Shown here: piece after piece, positions 31,073-36,476 of the stretch
How positions within the stretch are numbered: position 1 is the first letter of the stretch
Layout: each line of letters opens with the position of its first letter
DNA from: a virus
Direction: 5' to 3' (one strand)
DNA: 36,476 bases
Virus record (IMG/VR): IMGVR_UViG_3300050023_000032
Location: 1 to 36,476 of that record
Program-made: the position numbers and the translations under genes
Notes under the pieces: generated by a model
Databases searched by the model: none
What the model was told of the DNA's origin: nothing
Seen by the model: the letters and a program-made list of their open reading frames with translations, nothing else

Positions 31073-31081
31073 GGTATATAT
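31073..31081 (+). promoter_or_regulatory. GGTATATAT motif, copy 6
   Basis: GGTATATAT ends 15 bases before the ATG at 31097, with the ribosome site GGAGG in between. It opens the tail unit. Confidence 0.5.
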
Positions 31082-31096
31082 CACTGGAGGATTACT

Positions 31097-32596
31097 ATGA
31101 GCAATTACTATAAATTTAAAGACGGACGAGTGTGGCTTCAGACTAAAAAGTTCCAGCCATATGAGTTACTGTTGCCTTATGGTTTAACTGGCGTCACGGA
31201 TCCAGCTGGCAACTTGAACGCTATTCGTGAACCATCCCCAAGCAAGCGTGGCGATTCAGTCATCGTCGACGTGGTACGTGGCGAGCCTGGTTTGCCAGCG
31301 TTCCAACTCGAGACACGGTTACAGAAAACCAAGAACTTACTGTTTGGCCTGAAGGACTGCAACTCCAACGTCCAGGATCATCTTGGTACGTGCGATCGGC
31401 CGGACAACTACTTCGCCTCAAGCATGGTGTTCCACTGGGAACGCTCGCATCGTGGTGATCTGAGTGTGAATACTCTTGCCATTATGGAAGGCGATAACAC
31501 TGCCGTGGGCATGACTGCTCCTTTTGTGGCTGAAGTCGGTCCCATGTTGTTTGATATGAATGCACAGTTCCTTTCGCTGCGAACCATTCTGGAGACTGAA
31601 GCCATCACTGCCATGTCGTTCCTTGGGCACGAGTGCTTCGAGGACTGCAAGGCTCAGGAAGCTGCTGGCGAGAATGGCTATGTGGCGACTGGAGCCAAAG
31701 TCGGATCAGCTGGCAATGTGGCAAATGTTTGGTTCACCGAGGATAGTGGTCAGAATTGGGCAGGACTGTCGTCTAATCCATTCGCTGGCGGTATGGATAT
31801 TAGCGACATTGTGGCTCTTGGATCTAAGCATAATCATCGTGTGTTGGCATCCAATGGCACGACTCGTGCCGGACAACCTGCTCAGATTGCTTATGCTGAC
31901 GTAACTGATCTTGGAACTGCGACGTGGGTAACTGTGAACGTTGGAGCAGTCTTAGGCCAGTATATCAAAGCATTGCTGGTGCTTGATTGGCGGCACTGCT
32001 ATGCTGTGACTGATGATGGTTACATCTATCTTAGCAAAGATGGTGGAGCCACTTGGACTGCCAAATTCACGACTGGTGCTGTGGATTTGAACGATATTGC
32101 CGGACTATCCAATGGTGAAATTTGGGCTGTTGGTAATTCGGAATTGATCGTGCATAGCAATGACTATGGCGAGTCGTGGACGGTTATTACTGGTCCTACT
32201 GGTGGCATAGGCAATGACTGCACAGCAGTTTGTGTAACGCCAGATGGCACCATGCTGATGGGCAACAATGCCGGCGAGCTTTATGGCACCTACGATGATG
32301 GCGATGAGTGGACTACGTTGAGTGCCCAAGGCATCACGGCTGCTAGCATCATAGCTATCAAGTGCTGGGGAGATAGCGATATCTTCCTGGTTGCTGATCT
32401 GGCAAGCGGAGCGTCACGTGTGCTACGTAGCATCGATGGTGGAGCTACCTTCAGGCTGTGGTCGCTGGCTGTCCCTACCAATTCAGGTCTGACTTCTCTG
32501 GAAGTAGTTGATCCGAACGTAGTGTGGGTTGGTGGTAATGTGCAAGGCACGTACGCTGCTATCACTCGCACGCAGTCGAACCTGATTGGCCTATAG
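31097..32596 (+). CDS. probable tail tube protein with Asp-box beta-propeller
   Basis: 499 residues. Position between neck and tail chaperone genes is that of the major tail protein, and residues 1-180 would be the tube domain. From about 195 on there are five Asp-box-like repeats (TEDSGQNW 214, SKDGGATW 313, SNDYGESW 354, TYDDGDEW 398, SIDGGATF 445), the S-x-D-x-G-x-x-W turn of sialidase/BNR propellers, with the usual beta blade between them. A propeller on each tube subunit would decorate the tail and may bind glycans. A hairpin follows. The tube assignment is by context; the propeller is visible in sequence. Confidence 0.7.
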   Translation: MSNYYKFKDGRVWLQTKKFQPYELLLPYGLTGVTDPAGNLNAIREPSPSKRGDSVIVDVVRGEPGLPAFQLETRLQKTKNLLFGLKDCNSNVQDHLGTCDRPDNYFASSMVFHWERSHRGDLSVNTLAIMEGDNTAVGMTAPFVAEVGPMLFDMNAQFLSLRTILETEAITAMSFLGHECFEDCKAQEAAGENGYVATGAKVGSAGNVANVWFTEDSGQNWAGLSSNPFAGGMDISDIVALGSKHNHRVLASNGTTRAGQPAQIAYADVTDLGTATWVTVNVGAVLGQYIKALLVLDWRHCYAVTDDGYIYLSKDGGATWTAKFTTGAVDLNDIAGLSNGEIWAVGNSELIVHSNDYGESWTVITGPTGGIGNDCTAVCVTPDGTMLMGNNAGELYGTYDDGDEWTTLSAQGITAASIIAIKCWGDSDIFLVADLASGASRVLRSIDGGATFRLWSLAVPTNSGLTSLEVVDPNVVWVGGNVQGTYAAITRTQSNLIGL

Positions 32597-32615
32597 TAGC
32601 TTGCTCATCGGTTGA

Positions 32616-32652
32616 GAGGCAGCACAGTACATCCTTCCACTCGTGCTGCCTC
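32616..32652 (+). terminator. hairpin after the tail tube gene
   Basis: GAGGCAGCAC and GTGCTGCCTC form a perfect 10-bp stem around a 17-base loop, followed by TAAGGAA, which is the ribosome site of the next gene. No T-run; probably attenuates or stabilises the abundant tail-tube mRNA. Confidence 0.55.
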
Positions 32653-32665
32653 TAAGGAATCATAA

Positions 32666-33262
32666 ATGATTAATAACGATCTGCATGGCACGCAATTCAC
32701 GCTGACATCAGGCTTTACTATTGTGGTAAAGCCTTTGCCTCCGTATTATAACGATTTTATCGAAGATGCGTTGCCATTGGTTGAACTGCCAAAGCGTAAG
32801 TTACATCTCAAGGCTGGCGATTCCATCGACGTGGAATATATCGAGCCTAAGGAATTTCCTACAGACATTGATGAGCAGGAATTATACCTACGTTACAAGA
32901 CGGCAGTCAAGGACAATGAGCTTATTGATAAGCAACGAGCACGTACCAAGATCAACTTCTTGCTTACCAATTGCATCGACGTAGTTTCAGGACCTATAGA
33001 AGAAATGGATTATGCATGGAAGGACAGAATAGCCTTATCGTTACCTAACTACAAGCTTCCTGTCGATCCTGCCATGCTTCACATAGCTTTTATCAAGAGT
33101 CAGGTGATAACCACGCAAGTGGAACTAGATGCCGTACTGTCGGCATGTTTCTATCCGGAGGTCAATATCCAGGGCATTATCAATGCTCTGGGACACTTTC
33201 AAGATAAAGTTTCAGGACCAAAAGTTGTTGGAGTTGATAGAGCAGCGTCAGGAACAGGGTGA
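32666..33262 (+). CDS. tail assembly chaperone, gpG-like
   Basis: 198 residues. It lies between the tail tube and tape measure genes, the universal place of the tail assembly chaperone pair. The protein is mixed alpha/beta and ends with QDKVSGPKVVGVDRAASGTG, a poorly structured tail that is an out-of-frame reading of the next ORF. A second ORF overlaps it in the +1 frame, as expected for the frameshifted gpGT form that links the tail tube to the tape measure. Function inferred from position and the overlapping frames. Confidence 0.7.
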   Translation: MINNDLHGTQFTLTSGFTIVVKPLPPYYNDFIEDALPLVELPKRKLHLKAGDSIDVEYIEPKEFPTDIDEQELYLRYKTAVKDNELIDKQRARTKINFLLTNCIDVVSGPIEEMDYAWKDRIALSLPNYKLPVDPAMLHIAFIKSQVITTQVELDAVLSACFYPEVNIQGIINALGHFQDKVSGPKVVGVDRAASGTG

Positions 33263-33440
33263 CAGCGATTTTGATATTAGGATGTTCGAAGCGGAAACTG
33301 CAAAGGCTTATGGAATACTATTTGATGAACACTGGTATTCCATTCCTTTATATACAAGGGAAATCATGATTGCTGTGAGGCTCGGACGTAATTGGATTGA
33401 CATGCTTAGCCAAGAAGAAGCTATGAGGCACATGAAATGA
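33129..33440 (+). CDS. tail assembly chaperone extension, frameshift product
   Basis: Open in the +1 frame relative to the gene at 32666; the part after about 33197 is protein-like (FKIKFQDQKLLELIEQRQEQ, then AKAYGILFDEHWYSIPL), while the part before mirrors gpG. No internal ATG has a good ribosome site, so a +1 (or -2) ribosomal shift is likely. Candidate slips: CAC-TTT-C at 33194-33200 (TTT to TTC, both Phe) and CCA-AAA-G at 33218-33224 (AAA to AAG, both Lys). The product would be the gpT-like C-terminus. It overlaps the tape measure start (ATGA). Confidence 0.65.
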   Translation: MPYCRHVSIRRSISRALSMLWDTFKIKFQDQKLLELIEQRQEQGDSDFDIRMFEAETAKAYGILFDEHWYSIPLYTREIMIAVRLGRNWIDMLSQEEAMRHMK

Positions 33441-35899
33441 GCGATCAAGCTGCTGATACCTTTTCTGACAATGACCTGCTGTTTCAAGCTGACGTTAAGG
33501 ACAATACTCAAGCGTTCTTCGACAAGTTCGATGCCAATGTCCAGAAAGCTGATCAGACGGCACAGACAGGCTTTAATGGCGTATCTACGTCTGCAAATAA
33601 ATCCAACACGGCATTGGCAGCAGTTGCAGGTGTGGTGGCTGGCATAACCACATTCTTGGTTGGTATGGCTAAGGCAGGTGTGGAAGAGTTTGCCAACATG
33701 CTTCAGGAAGCCTATAAAGTTACTGAAGCATATGACAAGATGGCAGCCACAATGTACATTGTCGGTCAGAATGCCGGCTATAATAGTAAGCAAATGGATA
33801 CTTTTGTAGCTGGCATGAAGGCTGCTGATATGTCGTCCATGGGTGCTGTGCAATCTCTTACCAAGATGGCTCAGGCACAACTAGATCTTACTAAGTCTCA
33901 AGCTCTTGCCACAGTGGCTGCGGATGCTAGTGCTGTGTCCGGTCAGACGCAAGCAGCTGCCATGGATGAGATTGTACGGTCTATTGAAGTTCTGTCGCCA
34001 AGACTTCTACGTACTATGGGCATTTACGTGGACATGACCAAGGAAGAGAAGAAGTATGCTGAGGCACACAACACCACGGTTGCTGCCTTGGATCAGAGTA
34101 CCAAACAGCAAATCATGCTGAATGCCATCTTGGATCAAGGCAAGAACATTCAAGGTGCTTATGCAGCAGCCATGCAGACAGCTGCCGGTCAAGAGATGAA
34201 ACAAGCACAATTGACTGATGAGTTCAATCTTGCCATAGGTAGATTGGTTCAGCCTGTTTTGTTGCAATGGCTTAAGACAGCTAATGGTCTATTGTCTGAT
34301 TTGTTAGGATGGCTTGATAAAAATAAAACTGGTATTGAAGCATTCTCAAATGATTTTGGAAATTCATTTGCACTATTGATAAAATCATTGACAGATTTTG
34401 TTAACAGTGCTAATACAGGTACGACAGATGTAATGAATTTCTTTGATAGAATGGTCAAGAGCATAGTTGCTGGTAACAAGACTGCTGAGAATAGCGTAGA
34501 CGATTTCTTCTCAAGATTGACTAACTTGCATACGGCTGCCGATTCACTGAACAAAGTGTTCATCATGTATGAAGCCACTGCCAAAGGTATGTACATGGAA
34601 GTAGGTGCTGTAGTTGCAGCATGGGCTATAGCATTTTCCAATTTAGGTAAGGTAATGCAAGGCACCATGTCAGTTTCAGATTATGCAACCAGTCTGAAAC
34701 AGTTGTTTGCCGTGGTCACATCTGGTGACGTTGCTTATAACGAATTCAAGAAATCTGTGGCAGAACAGATTCCATTGATGCAAGACGTTACCAAAGTTAC
34801 TAACGATGCAGCAGCAGCTGCTGCGGCACAAGCCAATGCCTTGAAGCAAGAAGGCGATGCGGTTGATGCACTTGATCAGAACCTTACCGACTTGCAGAAG
34901 AAGCTAGAGGAAGACAAGGCCACTGCTGCAATCAAAGCACAACGAGACGTTATCGAAGCCGAACTGCGTGACAGTTGGGCACGTCAGGACATGGCTAAGA
35001 ACCTTGCCGACAATATCACTCAGATTGAGCAAAACTCTCAAGATCAACGTGTACAGTTAGTACAGCAGTATGCAGATCAGCGATGGCAGATTGAGCATAA
35101 TTATCAAATAGCACTCAAGCAATTGGAAGAGCAATTTGATTACGATACTAGTGAAGCTGCCAGACGTAGGGATGCGGTAAGCATGCTAGCACTTGTTCGT
35201 AAGAATGAGCAAGACGTCAAGAAGCTAAAGGAAGGCAAGACTCAGCAAGAGGACGATGCCAAGCGTAGCTTTGATAAGCTGATGAAGGATCAGACCGATG
35301 CTCTGGCAAAGCAGATTAAGCAAGCCAACGATTCTTACAATAAACAGTTAGCTGATTTTGCACAATCGAAAGATCGTGAGAAACAGATCCAAGACTTGCA
35401 CGATAAGTGGGCACAGGAAGATATTCAGCGAGCCACTGACAAGCAGTTACAGACCTTCATCGATCAGTACAATGGCATGGATGGAGCAACCAAAGATGGA
35501 TTGAAGCAAATACTAACTGACTGGGGATCTTATTTCACTGATTTGTGGAAGCTAATAAATGCTAATGCCCCTGGCATATCCAACACCATCAATAATATGC
35601 TTAGACCTGGCGAGCGTAATCCATATACTCCTGTAACTCCGTCTAATCCACGACCTGGCGAGCGTGGAGGTAGTGTAACAGGGCAGGCTGGTTTGGTAAC
35701 AAGCATGCTTACTCCTTATGGGATGCGTGCCGCAGCTTTGGATACGGCATCTACTTCACGTGTGCCATCGGTGCATCCTCAATCTGATAAGAGTGGGCAT
35801 AGGAGTGTGGACGTGAACGTGGCTGGCAATGCCTTGGATCCGTATATTCAGCGCATCATGGTACGTGATTTGATGGAAATTGAGAGGAACGCTTCATGA
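33437..35899 (+). CDS. tail tape measure protein
   Basis: 820 residues, long and mostly helical. A hydrophobic segment (ALAAVAGVVAGITTFLVGMA) lies near residues 55-75, and a second region (KTANGLLSDLLGWL) near 285. From about 475 to 690 the sequence is a charged coiled coil (TDLQKKLEEDKATAA, DVKKLKEGKTQQEDDAKRSF). Tape measure proteins set tail length by stretching inside the tube and help DNA entry. Using the usual rule of about 0.15 nm per residue the tail would be roughly 120 nm. Position after the chaperones supports the call, as does the disordered Gly/Pro segment near residue 735. Confidence 0.85.
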   Translation: MSDQAADTFSDNDLLFQADVKDNTQAFFDKFDANVQKADQTAQTGFNGVSTSANKSNTALAAVAGVVAGITTFLVGMAKAGVEEFANMLQEAYKVTEAYDKMAATMYIVGQNAGYNSKQMDTFVAGMKAADMSSMGAVQSLTKMAQAQLDLTKSQALATVAADASAVSGQTQAAAMDEIVRSIEVLSPRLLRTMGIYVDMTKEEKKYAEAHNTTVAALDQSTKQQIMLNAILDQGKNIQGAYAAAMQTAAGQEMKQAQLTDEFNLAIGRLVQPVLLQWLKTANGLLSDLLGWLDKNKTGIEAFSNDFGNSFALLIKSLTDFVNSANTGTTDVMNFFDRMVKSIVAGNKTAENSVDDFFSRLTNLHTAADSLNKVFIMYEATAKGMYMEVGAVVAAWAIAFSNLGKVMQGTMSVSDYATSLKQLFAVVTSGDVAYNEFKKSVAEQIPLMQDVTKVTNDAAAAAAAQANALKQEGDAVDALDQNLTDLQKKLEEDKATAAIKAQRDVIEAELRDSWARQDMAKNLADNITQIEQNSQDQRVQLVQQYADQRWQIEHNYQIALKQLEEQFDYDTSEAARRRDAVSMLALVRKNEQDVKKLKEGKTQQEDDAKRSFDKLMKDQTDALAKQIKQANDSYNKQLADFAQSKDREKQIQDLHDKWAQEDIQRATDKQLQTFIDQYNGMDGATKDGLKQILTDWGSYFTDLWKLINANAPGISNTINNMLRPGERNPYTPVTPSNPRPGERGGSVTGQAGLVTSMLTPYGMRAAALDTASTSRVPSVHPQSDKSGHRSVDVNVAGNALDPYIQRIMVRDLMEIERNAS

Positions 35900-36330
35900 T
35901 TTATCCAGACGATCTGTATGGAATTGGCTTTTATCCTAATGCTATCGTGTCCTTTAGGATGCTACGCATACCAACTCCCGATCAGGTCACATGGCAAGCA
36001 GCGTCGCAGTACTATGCCAGATCAGACTTATCGAGAGTGGGTGATGGCTTCTCAATCGTAAGCATGATTTATGACGTCATTTCATATGAGAGCATTGCCA
36101 GGTTCTTGGATCATTTGGATGGCAAGGAATCTGCCGAGCTTTACGTGCGCACGGACGTGCGGGATGGCACGTTTGCCATAGCTGCCAATGCCTTCAAGAT
36201 ATATAAGGCAACTATGTGGAAGCCTTTGCTGTTTGGGCAAGAGGGCGAACCTATAGTTAGGACGTCGAAAGCTTATCAGACCGTTCAGATAAAATTCATT
36301 AACGCAGTTGAGCAGATTGGATACCTATGA
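35896..36330 (+). CDS. probable distal tail or tail tip protein
   Basis: 144 residues, beta-rich, no membrane segment. It follows the tape measure gene with an ATGA overlap, where siphophages encode distal tail (Dit-like) or minor tail proteins of the tip. Segments such as SIVSMIYDVISYESIARFLDHLDGK (about residues 53-77) and the final strand YQTVQIKFINAVEQ are compatible with a short tail-tip component, but no signature is decisive. The assignment is by gene order. Confidence 0.5.
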   Translation: MIYPDDLYGIGFYPNAIVSFRMLRIPTPDQVTWQAASQYYARSDLSRVGDGFSIVSMIYDVISYESIARFLDHLDGKESAELYVRTDVRDGTFAIAANAFKIYKATMWKPLLFGQEGEPIVRTSKAYQTVQIKFINAVEQIGYL

Positions 36331-36476
36331 GCCTGACTGCACCTCAGCAAGCCATACTGCGTGATGGGCATCCGCATACTTCCAGATTCTTTCTGAGTGT
36401 GCTAAAGCCAACACAGGTTTACTGTGGCACTATATCAGGCAGTCCATCCAAAGGCGATAGAACGCTTACTATGGTG
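36327..36476 (+). CDS. start of a tail protein (partial)
   Basis: 50 codons from an ATG that overlaps the previous stop, open to the window end. The visible N-terminus (APQQAILRDGHPHTSRFFLSV, residues 5-25 in part) contains no recognisable domain. By position it would be another tail tip or baseplate protein. The frame continues beyond the window. Confidence 0.6.
   Translation, partial: MSLTAPQQAILRDGHPHTSRFFLSVLKPTQVYCGTISGSPSKGDRTLTMV

Noticed and set aside
1-36476. CRISPR array, integrase, insertion sequence or lysogeny repressor
   Set aside because: No regularly spaced direct repeats, transposase, recombinase or repressor-like protein was seen in any frame.

Overview
This window is a stretch of a tailed double-stranded DNA phage (or prophage-like) genome from an organism I cannot name. 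It carries, in order along one strand, a lysis-like module, both terminase subunits, portal, a MuF-like minor head protein, a prohead protease/scaffold, the major capsid protein, neck proteins, a tail tube candidate, tail assembly chaperones, a tape measure protein and the start of the tail tip. No integrase, repressor, tRNA or CRISPR array was seen. Nearly all genes lie on the + strand and are linked by 4-base stop/start overlaps (ATGA or GTGA). The one exception is a 35-codon membrane-peptide gene on the - strand at 12577-12684.

Layout. 1-1556: end of an unknown gene and three membrane proteins that look like a holin/spanin set. 1622-7620: packaging block (small and large terminase) interleaved with four genes sharing an N-terminal or internal peptide tag. 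7655-10257: small, mostly unrecognised proteins, several with one or two membrane segments, and a structured non-coding region. 10308-12576: a possible divergent GH25-like protein, a tagged ADP-ribosyltransferase-like protein and a GH25 muramidase. 12769-16329: glycosyltransferases, methyltransferases, a HAD-like protein and small proteins. 16331-17899: a second structured non-coding RNA candidate, a thymidylate-synthase-superfamily enzyme and a palindrome-rich AT island. 17942-24369: head genes. 24474-28820: more glycosyltransferases and two tagged proteins. 28829-36476: neck and tail genes, with one more tagged protein.

The most striking feature is a peptide of about 25 residues with core LKSFPDHKGIPGHQGGSLP. 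It occurs in eight otherwise unrelated proteins: seven times at the extreme N-terminus and once internally. Behind it sit a zincin-like protease, a JAB/JAMM-like domain, two ADP-ribosyltransferase-like domains, a nucleotidyltransferase-like domain and three unknown domains. The copies differ at many synonymous positions, so the peptide rather than the DNA appears to be conserved. My inference is a sorting tag that places toxin-like or host-modifying cargo into the virion, perhaps removed by the prohead protease. This is untested.

Two short DNA motifs recur in front of genes. TGCAAGTTTAGTATGG is found seven times, always pointing toward the next gene or RNA, including one perfect divergent pair. 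GGTATATAT is found mainly before lysis, head and tail genes. They are good candidates for two phage promoter classes. Two intergenic regions downstream of the first motif (8223-8550 and 16345-16522) fold into multiple helices on inspection and end in perfect hairpins; I propose them as phage non-coding RNAs.
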